51,717 bases of DNA from assembly GCA_017847875.1 (NCBI GenBank), contig JAGASN010000039.1:1-51717 (forward strand). The letters are read 5' to 3'. Shown one piece after another: positions 43,808-51,585 of this stretch; position 1 is the stretch's first letter, and the number at the start of each line of letters is the position of its first letter. Below the pieces are notes generated by a model, which saw nothing but the letters and a program-made list of their open reading frames with translations, had not been told where the DNA came from and made no database searches. The translations under genes were made by a program, and so were the position numbers. This stretch comes from Oscillospiraceae bacterium. GTDB taxonomy: Bacteria > Bacillota > Clostridia > Oscillospirales > Ruminococcaceae.

Positions 43808-45397
43808 ATGTACCAGGCGCTTTATAGAAAATATCGCCCGAGATTTTTCCGCGATGTTGCGGGACAGGAACACATAACTTCCGTACTTTCAAAAGAGGTT
43901 GCCGAAAAAACTTTCGGCCACGCATATCTTTTCACCGGAAGCCGCGGAATAGGAAAAACCACCTGCGCGAAAATTCTCGCGAAGGCGGTAAACTGCCCTT
44001 TTGAAAAAGAGGGCGAACCCTGCGGCGAATGTGAAATCTGCCGCGGAATTGACGACGGCTCGCTTCTTGATATTACCGAAATGGACGCGGCTTCCAACAG
44101 AAACATCGACGATATCCGCGACCTTCGTTCCGAAGCAAACTTTACCCCGGCCGTTGCAAAATACCGCGTCTATATCATAGACGAAGCCCACATGCTCACA
44201 AAAGAAGCGGCGAACGCCCTTCTTAAAATTATGGAAGAACCGCCGGAGCACGTTATCTTCATTCTTGCAACAACGGAAGTCCACCGCCTTCCCGCGACGA
44301 TTCTTTCCCGCTGTATGCGTTTCGATTATCGCAGAATGCCGCCGGAAGTTATTGCGGAAAGAGTTAAATTCGTCTGCAAAATGGAACATATCGACATTGA
44401 CGACGAAGGCGCCATGCTTATCGGAAAACTTGCGGACGGCGGAATGCGCGACGCTCTTTCGCTTCTGGATATCTGCCGTTCCTCGGACGAAACAGTAACA
44501 GCCGAAACCGTAAGCAGATGCGCCGGACTTGCCGGAAGGGAATATCTTTTTGAGCTCACCGATAAAATCGCGGAGCAGAATATTTCCGAAGTTCTTGGCG
44601 CCGTTGATAAACTTTACGAAGGTTCCGCAGATGTTTCGAGAATCTGCGACGAGCTTATAAGCCATTTCCGAAACCTTATGATCGTTTCCTGCGCGAAGGA
44701 AGCTTCCGCAATCCTTAAGGTTATGCCGAGCGAAATGCTCCGGATCGAAAAACAGGCAAAGGAATTTTCCCAGCCGGAAATTTTCCATGCGGTTTCCGTT
44801 TTGCAGGATACCCTTGTTAAAATGTCAAAAAGCGCATCGAAGCGCCTTGAGTTTGAACTTGCGCTTGTAAAACTTTGTTCTCCGGCTCTTTCCCAAAGCC
44901 AGGAAGCTCTTCTTTCAAGAATTGAAAAACTTGAAAAGGAAGTTGTTCTTCTTAAAGCAAGGGGCGCTGCGCCGGCGGTGCAGAATCTTCCGGTAACGGA
45001 AGCTGTTCCGAAGGCGGAACCCGCTCCGGTTTATGAAGAAATTCCGGCAGAACCCGCTTTTCCGGTCCAAAGCGCTTCTTCCGAACCGGAATTTCAAAGT
45101 TGGGAGGACGTTGTTGAACTTATCAAAGGAAAGAACAGAATGCTCTATTCCTTCCTTGAAGGTTCAAAGGCATATCTTGTGGGCGGAAGAGTTCTTATAG
45201 ATTCTCCGAACAGCTTTTTTATCGACTATATGCAGAAAAACGACGATTCCAGGGAGGTTATCAAAAACGCGATAACCGAAGTTTGCGGAACAAGATACGG
45301 AATCGGACCTTATAAAAAAACAGAAAAAAAGACCGAAGATGACCCTCTTGCCATTCTTGCAAAAAGAGCGGCGGAAAACGGAATCGGCGGGCTTTGA
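43808..45397 (+). CDS. dnaX: DNA polymerase III subunit gamma/tau
   Basis: A 529-residue clamp-loader ATPase. MYQALYRKYRP opens the family; Walker A is GSRGIGKTT (44-52), the zinc module uses Cys63, Cys72, Cys75 and Cys78, and the sensor/DEAH-like YIIDEAHML segment follows. Domain III and a variable Pro/Ala-rich stretch (about 395-430) precede a tau-like C-terminal domain. A-runs near 45315-45333 lie only ~25 codons from the end, so a programmed gamma-type frameshift there would be of little effect. Start behind AAAGGAGGAA. Followed by ybaB and recR. Confidence 0.95.
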   Translation: MYQALYRKYRPRFFRDVAGQEHITSVLSKEVAEKTFGHAYLFTGSRGIGKTTCAKILAKAVNCPFEKEGEPCGECEICRGIDDGSLLDITEMDAASNRNIDDIRDLRSEANFTPAVAKYRVYIIDEAHMLTKEAANALLKIMEEPPEHVIFILATTEVHRLPATILSRCMRFDYRRMPPEVIAERVKFVCKMEHIDIDDEGAMLIGKLADGGMRDALSLLDICRSSDETVTAETVSRCAGLAGREYLFELTDKIAEQNISEVLGAVDKLYEGSADVSRICDELISHFRNLMIVSCAKEASAILKVMPSEMLRIEKQAKEFSQPEIFHAVSVLQDTLVKMSKSASKRLEFELALVKLCSPALSQSQEALLSRIEKLEKEVVLLKARGAAPAVQNLPVTEAVPKAEPAPVYEEIPAEPAFPVQSASSEPEFQSWEDVVELIKGKNRMLYSFLEGSKAYLVGGRVLIDSPNSFFIDYMQKNDDSREVIKNAITEVCGTRYGIGPYKKTEKKTEDDPLAILAKRAAENGIGGL

Positions 45398-45440
45398 TAT
45401 AAAAAATGACAAAAAATCCGAAATCAGGAGGAATATAATA

Positions 45441-45788
45441 ATGAAAGCAAGACTTCCCCAGGGATATGGCGGCGGCCCTTCCAATATGCAGGGTATGATC
45501 AAACAGGCTCAGAAAATGCAGGAACAGATGACCAATCTTCAGGCAGAGCTTGATGAAAAAGAATATGATTTCACTGTTGGCGGCGGAATGCTCACCATTC
45601 ATATGAACGGCAAAAAAGAGATGCTCGGAATCGAGATCAAACCGGAAGTTGTTGATCCGGACGATATCGAAATGCTCCAGGACCTTATCGTTGCAGGCGT
45701 TAACGAGGCAATTTCCACCATTGAAAAAACCAACAGCGACGCCATGAACGCCATCACCGGAAGCCTTAACATTCCCGGAATGTTCTGA
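45441..45788 (+). CDS. ybaB: YbaB/EbfC family nucleoid-associated protein
   Basis: A 115-residue DNA-binding protein that forms a small dimer. MQGMIKQAQKMQEQMTNLQAELDEKEY is the classical N-terminal helix, and the GGGMLTIHMNGKKEMLGIEIKPEVVDPDD strand region follows. The ATG at 45441 is chosen for the CAGGAGGA site and family N-terminus. It lies between dnaX and recR, seven bases before recR, as in most bacteria. Confidence 0.95.
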   Translation: MKARLPQGYGGGPSNMQGMIKQAQKMQEQMTNLQAELDEKEYDFTVGGGMLTIHMNGKKEMLGIEIKPEVVDPDDIEMLQDLIVAGVNEAISTIEKTNSDAMNAITGSLNIPGMF

Positions 45789-45794
45789 TAAATT

Positions 45795-46394
45795 ATGAAT
45801 TACCGCGTACTTCCGCTTACAAAGCTTACCGAACATTTTGCCCGCCTTCCCGGAATAGGCAAAAAAAGCGCACAGCGCCTTGCCTTCCATGTTCTTCGGA
45901 TGCCCGAAGAGGAAGCGAAAGCTTTTGCCGAATCCATTCTTGAAGCAAGGGAAAAAATCGGTTACTGCGAAGTTTGCAAGAACATAACAGATGCGCCGCG
46001 TTGCGCGATTTGCTGTGATGAAACAAGGGACAGAAGCACAATTTGCGTTGTTGAAGACCCCAGGGACGTTATCGCAATCGAGCGCACCAAGGAATATAAC
46101 GGACTTTATCACGTTCTCGGCGGGCTTATATCCCCGATGGACGGAGTCGGTCCGGAAAGCCTTTTTATCAAGGAACTTCTTCTGCGCCTTGAGGACGCCG
46201 AAGTTAAGGAAGTTATTATGGCAACAAACCCCACCGTTGAGGGCGAAGCAACCGCAATGTATATTTCCCGTTTGCTGAAACCTCTCGGAGTCATAGTTTC
46301 CCGCCTTGCTTACGGAATTCCCGTTGGCGGAAACCTTGAATATGCGGACGAAGTGACCCTTTACCGCGCAATTGAAGGCAGAAGCAGAATGTGA
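45795..46394 (+). CDS. recR: Recombination protein RecR
   Basis: A 199-residue repair protein that works with RecF/RecO in RecA loading at gaps. The N-terminal helix-hairpin-helix [13 protein letters not shown], the zinc finger Cys58, Cys61, Cys70, Cys73, and the Toprim domain with [14 protein letters not shown] and the Walker-like [14 protein letters not shown] are present. Standard length. It closes the dnaX-ybaB-recR set. Confidence 0.96.
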   Translation: MNYRVLPLTKLTEHFARLPGIGKKSAQRLAFHVLRMPEEEAKAFAESILEAREKIGYCEVCKNITDAPRCAICCDETRDRSTICVVEDPRDVIAIERTKEYNGLYHVLGGLISPMDGVGPESLFIKELLLRLEDAEVKEVIMATNPTVEGEATAMYISRLLKPLGVIVSRLAYGIPVGGNLEYADEVTLYRAIEGRSRM

Positions 46395-46423
46395 GCATGG
46401 GCTTTGAGCACGGTGCTCAAAAT

Positions 46424-46478
46424 TGCCTTCCCGGAGGGGAAGGTGGCGTTTCCAAAGGAAATGACGGATGAGGGATAA
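46424..46478 (+). repeat. Palindromic repeat, left member of an inverted pair
   Basis: GCCTTCCCGGAGGGGAAGGTGG in outline, then the hairpin CGTTTCC-AAA-GGAAATG, then CGGATGAGGGAT. Close to the DUF559-flanking copies. Confidence 0.8.
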
Positions 46479-46514
46479 CAAAAGCCCGGAGGGCTTATTT
46501 GGTTTTGTCAGGGA

Positions 46515-46563
46515 TATCCCTCCTCAGTCTGCTACGCAGACAGCTCCTCCTCTGAGGAGCCTT
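46515..46563 (-). repeat. Palindromic repeat, right member of an inverted pair
   Basis: On the minus strand GGCTCCTCAGAGGAGGAGC, then the hairpin GTCTGC-GTA-GCAGAC, then TGAGGAGGGAT. It faces 46424-46478 across 36 bases that hold a small AAGCCC/GGGCTT hairpin. Confidence 0.75.
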
Positions 46564-46587
46564 TGTTGGAAAGGAGGCGAAACGAAA

Positions 46588-47055
46588 GTGGAGAAAAAGG
46601 AATCCAGAAAAAGCATTGCCAACAACAAAAAAGCCTTTCACGACTATTTTGTTGACGATAAATATGAAGCAGGAATTGAACTTTTCGGAACGGAAGTCAA
46701 AAGCATTCGTGCCGGTCAGGTCAACCTTAAAGACAGTTGGTGCGACATAAAAAACGGCGAGATTTTTGTTCAGGGAATGCACATAAGCCCTTACGAAAAG
46801 GGAAATATCTTTAACCGAGATCCGCTTCGTGTTCGCCGGCTTTTGATGCACAAGCGCGAAATCATGAAACTTAATGCGGCGATTCAGCAGCAGGGAATGA
46901 CCCTTGTTCCGCTGGAACTTTATTTCAGCGGTTCAAGAGTAAAAGTTTCCGTAGGTCTTTGCCGAGGCAAAAAGCTTTATGACAAGCGTGACGATGCCGC
47001 AAAACGCGATATGCAAAGGGATATCGAGCGTCATATGAAAGAACAAAGAAGATAA
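46588..47055 (+). CDS. smpB: SsrA-binding protein SmpB
   Basis: A 155-residue protein that binds tmRNA and brings it to stalled ribosomes. AFHDYFVDDKYEAGIELFGTEVKSIRAGQVNLKDSW, the GMHISPYEKGNIFNRDPLRVRRLL core and the basic C-terminal tail are typical. It starts with GTG behind GAAAGGAGG; the upstream open frame is only translated repeat sequence. The tmRNA gene follows 36 bases later. Confidence 0.96.
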   Translation: MEKKESRKSIANNKKAFHDYFVDDKYEAGIELFGTEVKSIRAGQVNLKDSWCDIKNGEIFVQGMHISPYEKGNIFNRDPLRVRRLLMHKREIMKLNAAIQQQGMTLVPLELYFSGSRVKVSVGLCRGKKLYDKRDDAAKRDMQRDIERHMKEQRR

Positions 47056-47091
47056 GCGCTTCTCCTTCGGGAGAAACCTTGCCTTATATAT

Positions 47092-47445
47092 GGGGGCGTA
47101 AAGGTTTCGACGGGGGTCTTGAAGCATGAATAGCGGGTAGATGCGCCCGGCCATCTATAAAACGGGTAAAAACAATAAACGCTAACAATTCTAAATTAGC
47201 TTACGCTGCTTAATTAAGCAGCCGTTCTGCCGTTGAGTACCGCGGCTTCGGTAAGGGCGTCGATTAGCGGTGAACGACAGGCGGGAGCTTTTTCCGTACC
47301 GCCGCCGTAACAGGAAAATACCGACGCGGACAGTTTGAACGCTGTCCGTCCGCTTTGGGAAACTTAAACAACGTTCTGCACCCGGAGAAGTTTGTGTGAA
47401 TGGGCTTTCGGACAGGGGTTCGACTCCCCTCTCCGTGACTCGCCA
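47092..47445 (+). ncRNA. ssrA: Transfer-messenger RNA
   Basis: The 5' end GGGGGCGTAAAGGTTTCGACG is the typical tmRNA start, and the T-arm near the 3' end reads AGGGG-TTCGACT-CCCCT. The tag frame at 47181-47213 reads ANNSKLAYAA then TAA, with the stop in the usual hairpin GCTGCTTAATTAAGCAGC. The 3' end is odd: the seven bases after the T-arm (CTCCGTG) do not pair with 5' GGGGGCG and a GCCA lies several bases further, so the exact 3' end is uncertain. It rescues stalled ribosomes together with SmpB. Confidence 0.9.
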
Positions 47446-47469
47446 TTAACACGTCCAGCATAAAATTAC

Positions 47470-47513
47470 AAAAAAGCCACTTAGCGAAGCTTTGCTTGCT
47501 AGGTGGCTTATTT
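47470..47513 (+). terminator. Terminator of ssrA, repeat copy 1
   Basis: The stem AAGCCACTTAGC/GCTAGGTGGCTT with an inner AAGC/GCTT pair, an A-run before and a T-rich tail, 25 bases past the tmRNA. Confidence 0.85.
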
Positions 47514-47768
47514 ATTTGCTTCGACTAGGCGATAGTCGGTAGAATGAATTTATGATTTTTTGTAAAATGGGAATGATAAGGCGATAGTCGGCAAAACGGC
47601 TGTTTGAGCAAAATAGTAAAAGCATAAATTTTCCGTGGAAATGGAAAGGTGCGGTGTTTTGGAGAAAACCGGCGTAAAAATAAGTTTGTAAAACGAAAAA
47701 ATTGGTTTCGGAAAGGGGTTTACTCTTACTCTGCTTGACCGGAGGGTTTCACGTCATTCATAAAATTA

Positions 47769-47814
47769 TAAAAAAAGCCACTTAGCCAAGCTTTGCTTGC
47801 TAGGTGGCTTATTT
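47769..47814 (+). terminator. Terminator-like hairpin, repeat copy 2
   Basis: Nearly the same hairpin as 47470-47513 (about 90% identity over 60 bases), with no gene directly upstream. Confidence 0.7.
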
Positions 47815-48051
47815 GTTTGTTACGGCTAGGAAAGCCATAAATCTGTAAAATAATGAGTTTTTGATATGTCACTTGCTAAGGATAGAGTCGATAGAATGGA
47901 GATGAAAGACGAATTTAGGTAATGATAAAATGGCAGTGATTTCGCGGGTAATGGTATATTGACTGAAATCGTTGCTTTAACAAAATATCGATGTTTAGGA
48001 ATGGCTTTTGATGGTTGAGTATGAATATGGTTTACAGAAAAGAAAAGCTTA

Positions 48052-48981
48052 CTAATCATAATCGGCAGAATATTCATTACTGTCAAACCTCATCTGATTA
48101 TCCTCATAATTGGGAGACGCACTTTTTTCATAGAGCTCAGGATCGTCATAATAATCTTCTTCATCAGGTTCTATCCAAAGGGAAATATCTTTAGCATAAA
48201 GTTTACTAATCATTAGTCGATTGGCTGGGCTCTTCTTTTTACCATTATACTCAAGGATCATAGCTTCAGCAAAGCCTGCGGAACCGGGGCGTCTTTCTTT
48301 TGCGGTACGAGTGAGTTGTTTTATTGAAACAGCTCCAAGTTTTTCCTTAAAGGTTATATCATCTAAGTGATCTCTATATACTACACAAAGCTTTGCAACC
48401 GCGCTCATAACATTCGCAGTAAGAGAATTAACATCACCTTCCCATGTTGCAATTATAAGACGGAGAACCCTATTTAAAACATGATATCCATATTTTTTAT
48501 AGATCATTTCCATTGTTGATATTGCGCAAATGTTTCCGGGGCCCCGTTTGGATGAAATTTTCAGTCCATAAGATTCTACCAAATCACGAATTATTAATTG
48601 ATCCGGGTTTCCAGCTTCAATATTGGCCATAAAAATTTCATAAGGATTTAATGCTTTTACATACTTCATCTGGTTTGCAAAAATATCCGCTTCATGTGAA
48701 TAGTTCAGGTCATCATATATCATGCACCAAACTGGGGTTTCTCGTGATCCGGAAGCGAGTGCGATAATTTCAATTGTATGCTGACCGTTAAAAACATAAT
48801 TTATACCATCCCTACGGCTTACTTTAACGGGGTTGATTTGAAAAATATCAAAGTTTTCAGCAGTTTTCTCAATATGAGATTGTGATAAACTCCTTTGATA
48901 GTCTTGGTTTGATACAAGGTTTTTGATAGGGATTTTTTCAAAATGTACGTTTGGTACATACTGATTAAGATCGTTCATCAT
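48052..48981 (-). CDS. ParB N-terminal-like protein (DUF6551 type)
   Basis: A 309-residue protein with a ParB/Srx-type N-terminal domain: DYQRSLSQSHIEKTAENFD (28-45), NPVKVSRRDG and VFNGQHTI (63-70), a pattern typical of phage and plasmid ParB-like nucleases annotated as DUF6551. The middle is helical and the tail is acidic (Asp/Glu/Tyr-rich). It probably binds or nicks DNA or uses CTP, as ParB relatives do; none of this is shown here. Its ATG overlaps the upstream stop by four bases and follows ATGGAGG. AT-rich codons (ATA, AGA, TTA) differ from the core genome. Confidence 0.72.
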   Translation of the reverse strand: MMNDLNQYVPNVHFEKIPIKNLVSNQDYQRSLSQSHIEKTAENFDIFQINPVKVSRRDGINYVFNGQHTIEIIALASGSRETPVWCMIYDDLNYSHEADIFANQMKYVKALNPYEIFMANIEAGNPDQLIIRDLVESYGLKISSKRGPGNICAISTMEMIYKKYGYHVLNRVLRLIIATWEGDVNSLTANVMSAVAKLCVVYRDHLDDITFKEKLGAVSIKQLTRTAKERRPGSAGFAEAMILEYNGKKKSPANRLMISKLYAKDISLWIEPDEEDYYDDPELYEKSASPNYEDNQMRFDSNEYSADYD

Positions 48982-49763
48982 TTATCCTCCATCTCAGTTA
49001 ATACCCCGTTAACGCAACAAAGAAGAGATAATAGGGCCTTTTTTAAATTGTTTTTTGCTTGCGATGACACAGTTGAAAAATCTGTTGATCTTTTCATACG
49101 TTCAACTGTACTTTGCCACGATGGGATAGTAAGAATCAAACTATTTGTTTCCGCATCAGGGTCGAATTTAGGCATATCTTTTACAGATGGACCAATTAAT
49201 ATTTCGGTAGGAATGGCTTCATATCTACCCGTGTTAATGCTATTACGTGTTGCTTTATAATACATATAATCGCCAGGGTTTCTTTCGATTTTTCGGTTAA
49301 TTCTTTTTATTTCTTCTTCCGAAAGTTCAGCCATTTTAAGCACGTTTTTATGTGAAATTTTATATTGTCCGGATAGAATTTTAGGAACAAGCTTAGGTTC
49401 TTTTTTGCCTATTTGTTCTAATGCTCGAGTAAAAAGAGCGTATTTTACTACAGTTGCACGTGAAATATTATTAGCTTCGGCTATTTTTTCTACGGTGCAA
49501 TATTTTTCTGGAATCTGGTTATTTACCGTTGAGATATTCTTCTCTAGTTTGTATCGAAACCGTGCTGCTACTTTTTCGTTTTCATATTGCATTCCAATCA
49601 AGAATTTTCGGGTTTCTTCTGTTAGATTTTTACGTTCTAATTGTTTGGAGCAGATCCATACAATAACAGATTCTCTGCAGTCAAATTCCTTTTCAAAAAC
49701 AGAATACGGAAGCTTGTTTCTGATACAGATTTCATACTCATTATACTCTTTGTGCAACATCAT
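48978..49763 (-). CDS. RepB/ParB-like DNA-binding protein with HTH
   Basis: A 261-residue protein. RKNLTEETRKFLIGMQYENEKVA (near 50-72) and the helix-turn-helix CTVEKIAEANNISRATVVKYALFTRALEQI (near 100-130) resemble plasmid and phage ParB/RepB-family proteins that follow a ParB N-terminal partner. It lacks its own ParB nuclease motif, which is in the next gene, so the two may be a split ParB. The start is taken at tandem ATGs 49763/49760 inside the end of the tiny upstream gene, with no clear ribosome site, suggesting coupled translation. Confidence 0.62.
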   Translation of the reverse strand: MMLHKEYNEYEICIRNKLPYSVFEKEFDCRESVIVWICSKQLERKNLTEETRKFLIGMQYENEKVAARFRYKLEKNISTVNNQIPEKYCTVEKIAEANNISRATVVKYALFTRALEQIGKKEPKLVPKILSGQYKISHKNVLKMAELSEEEIKRINRKIERNPGDYMYYKATRNSINTGRYEAIPTEILIGPSVKDMPKFDPDAETNSLILTIPSWQSTVERMKRSTDFSTVSSQAKNNLKKALLSLLCCVNGVLTEMEDK

Positions 49764-49893
49764 TATCGTAATAATCAACAGGTTTTATTTCAGGTATATA
49801 ATCGTAATTTTCCGGATCGATTTCGACATGAATTCTTCTTCTTTGCCGAGCTTTTGCTTCTTCTTTTTCAAGACGTTTGTTTTTATCAATCAT
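49741..49893 (-). CDS. Small 50-residue charged protein of the island operon
   Basis: A 50-codon gene with a strong TAAGGAG site ahead of its ATG at 49893. Residues 1-20 are strongly basic and helical (Lys/Arg/Glu), the rest acidic and Tyr-rich with the motif YDYIPEIKPVDYYD. Its start overlaps the end of the recombinase-like gene by eight bases and its end overlaps the RepB/ParB-like gene by about 20. No family recognised; a partner peptide for the flanking DNA-binding proteins is possible. Confidence 0.6.
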   Translation of the reverse strand: MIDKNKRLEKEEAKARQRRRIHVEIDPENYDYIPEIKPVDYYDNDVAQRV

Positions 49894-50485
49894 AAAGTTT
49901 GCTCCTTATAGATCCTTCTGATACTTTCTCATATCCTTCGGGTAAAAAACACAAATCCCTCATATCCGCTGTATAATAAGTCGCAAGGGTAAATATGTCT
50001 TCAGAAATAAAATAAATGCCAACAGGATGTGGGAGTGTTGCTAAAACACGAGAAACAATTGTAATTTCATGAGGCTTCTTAGAGACATTTGATACTTTCT
50101 GAGTAATTATCAAATCTACTTTACCATTCATGCAATCTTCTAAAAGCCGGCACCATTCAGGAGAACTTTCCATATTAGGAGCAACGCCGCCTTCATCGAT
50201 ATAAAAATCCACAAGTTCCCATTTTGGGCAGAGATTTATGGTATCAATAAAGCCTTTTTTGTGGAAATCAAGATAGTTTTCATATTTTGTTTGATTGTAA
50301 TAACGGATATAAACACCGACTTTATAAGGCTTTGATGCAGCAGGACGCTCTTTCCTTATAGTTTGTAACCAAGAAAGATGTTCAGAAATTATTTCTGCCC
50401 TCTCAGAATCAGCACCAAAAATTAAAGAAAATTGAGGGGCAGAAGGAATTTGTGATAATTTTTCGTGTATATCAAATTCTTCCAT
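49886..50485 (-). CDS. Degenerate serine-recombinase-like protein
   Basis: A 199-residue protein whose middle resembles the catalytic domain of serine recombinases: VGVYIRYYN (56-64), FYIDEGGVAP with a following W..LLEDCMNGKVDLIITQKVSN (111-133) and PVGIYFISEDI. The catalytic serine expected in the YIRVS position is Tyr63, so it is probably not an active recombinase and may have become a binding or regulatory protein. The ATG at 50485 follows TTGGAGG. It is the first gene of a four-gene overlapping operon. AT-rich codon use. Confidence 0.6.
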   Translation of the reverse strand: MEEFDIHEKLSQIPSAPQFSLIFGADSERAEIISEHLSWLQTIRKERPAASKPYKVGVYIRYYNQTKYENYLDFHKKGFIDTINLCPKWELVDFYIDEGGVAPNMESSPEWCRLLEDCMNGKVDLIITQKVSNVSKKPHEITIVSRVLATLPHPVGIYFISEDIFTLATYYTADMRDLCFLPEGYEKVSEGSIRSKLYD

Positions 50486-50594
50486 AAAAACCTCCAAAGA
50501 ATAAAAACATATATAAATAATTATACTGAAAGGGTGTTTTATTGGAATAAACTGCAGGTCAAGAGAATAACCGTTAGTTTATTATTTGGAAAAT

Positions 50595-50633
50595 AAAAAA
50601 GCACCTACAGAGAGTATTTGTAGGTGCTTTTTT
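50595..50633. terminator. Bidirectional hairpin terminator
   Basis: The stem AAAAGCACCTACA/TGTAGGTGCTTTT with a GAGAGTATT-type loop and A/T-runs on both sides, upstream of the island operon. Confidence 0.75.
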
Positions 50634-50683
50634 GCAGATTTGTTATATAGAAATTTTTATTGTTTATTATCCGTAATCTTAAG

Positions 50684-50727
50684 AAAAAGCACTGACTGTG
50701 ATTTCACTCATAGTCAGTGCTTTCTGT
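50684..50727. terminator. Hairpin terminator past the radical-SAM fragment
   Basis: The stem AAAGCACTGACT/AGTCAGTGCTTT with an inner GTGA/TCAC pair, 38 bases past the minus-strand stop at 50765. Confidence 0.8.
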
Positions 50728-50764
50728 ATTTTTGTACCTAATTGATTTGTGTCAGATCTCAGCG

Positions 50765-51274
50765 TTACTTCCTGATATCAGTCCTATAAGTAAAAGTGTC
50801 AATATCAGTAAACCCCAAAGAAGATAGGTAGTTAGCTGATTTTTGCTGCTTTGCTGAATCCGTATAGCCGGGTATAACCGGAACGCGAACAGTGATACTT
50901 TCTGCCCCGATTAAGCCCTTTAAGTACAAGAGATTGTCGAGTGCTCGAGTCATGTCCCTCCCGGTATAATCCTTATAAATCGCTGCGTCCGTAGTCTTAA
51001 TGTCAATGATGAAATGGTGAAAGACAGCACTTGCTTTCGTGACAAGCTCCTGGTTTACGTTGAGTGCAGTCTCAGCCCACAGACTCCAAGTGTCCGGACA
51101 TAATGAGGCAAACTTTTCGATTGCAGGCATATAGAGAAGGGGTTCACCGCCGCCTATAGTAAGACCGCCTCCTGTGGCTTGAAAATAAAGGTTATCTATT
51201 CGAACTTTGTCGTATAGTTGTTCAGGAGTATACATTTCCCTCTGCCAGCAGGCAGATGCATTTAAGACTGACAA
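50765..51274 (-). pseudogene. Truncated radical-SAM glycyl-radical activating enzyme (PflA/NrdG-like)
   Basis: About 169 codons matching the middle and end of a radical-SAM activase: GGGLTIGGGEPLL (SAM-binding GGE motif), FIIDIKTTDAAIYKDYTGRD and RVPVIPGYTD. The N-terminal part with the CxxxCxxC cluster motif is missing, and upstream is a terminator hairpin (51275-51317), not coding sequence. The nominal TTG start has no ribosome site. So it is a 5'-truncated remnant cut at the junction near 51275. Functional only if fused to something not seen here. Confidence 0.72.
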
Positions 51275-51317
51275 GTAAAAGGCGACTGTTCGGAATAATC
51301 CGGCAGCCGCCTTTTAC
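51275..51317 (-). terminator. Terminator of the right-edge gene pair
   Basis: The stem GTAAAAGGCG/CGCCTTTTAC with an inner CTG...CAG pair. On the minus strand it lies about 70 bases past the small membrane gene and directly before the truncated radical-SAM gene. Confidence 0.75.
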
Positions 51318-51384
51318 TTTCATAGATTGAAGTATGCCTTTGGCGGGCAAACACTACGAATCGTCCGCGTTATATATGCTTTGA

Positions 51385-51585
51385 TTATTGCGCAGGCGGC
51401 TGATTTTGTACCGCGTCAATAAAAATAAGAGTTAGTCCAATGTAGCAGGAAAGAGCCAGCGCAATTAGCGACAGCAGCACAATACAGGCGATGCGCAGTT
51501 TCGGCTTTTTACGCAAGAATTTATAGACCAGCACGATGCCTGCCACAGCCAGTGCAAGCAGCAGAACGGATGTTCCCAGCGTCAT
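51385..51585 (-). CDS. Small two-helix membrane protein
   Basis: A 66-residue hydrophobic protein with two predicted membrane helices (about 4-23 and 31-54), the basic segment RKKPKLR between them and a short polar C-terminus. The ATG at 51585 follows AAAGAGG and overlaps the stop of the upstream gene by four bases (ATGA), so the two are translated together. Base composition is richer in G+C and codons such as CTG and GCC are used, unlike the rest of the window. Function unknown. Confidence 0.6.
   Translation of the reverse strand: MTLGTSVLLLALAVAGIVLVYKFLRKKPKLRIACIVLLSLIALALSCYIGLTLIFIDAVQNQPPAQ

Larger units (their letters stand above)
47446..48051. other. Gene-free spacer with a duplicated ~60-base segment
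   Basis: About 600 bases between ssrA and the minus-strand island with no credible gene. It holds two near-identical hairpin segments 300 bases apart, a palindrome CGACTA/TAGTCG at about 47522-47538, and further GCGATAGTCGG-like copies near 47580 and 47880. The sequence before the second hairpin weakly resembles the ssrA 3' end. It looks like a degenerated tandem duplication at an integration site (inference). Confidence 0.5.

Noticed and set aside
45300..45340. Programmed frameshift site in dnaX
   Set aside because: The A-runs lie only about 25 codons from the stop, without the usual stem, so no useful gamma form would result.
46468..46587. N-terminal extension of SmpB
   Set aside because: It is translation of the palindromic repeat; the GTG at 46588 has the ribosome site and family N-terminus.
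47826..48086. An 86-codon minus-strand open frame in the ssrA-island spacer
   Set aside because: No ribosome site, poor codon pattern, and it overlaps the end of the ParB-like gene.
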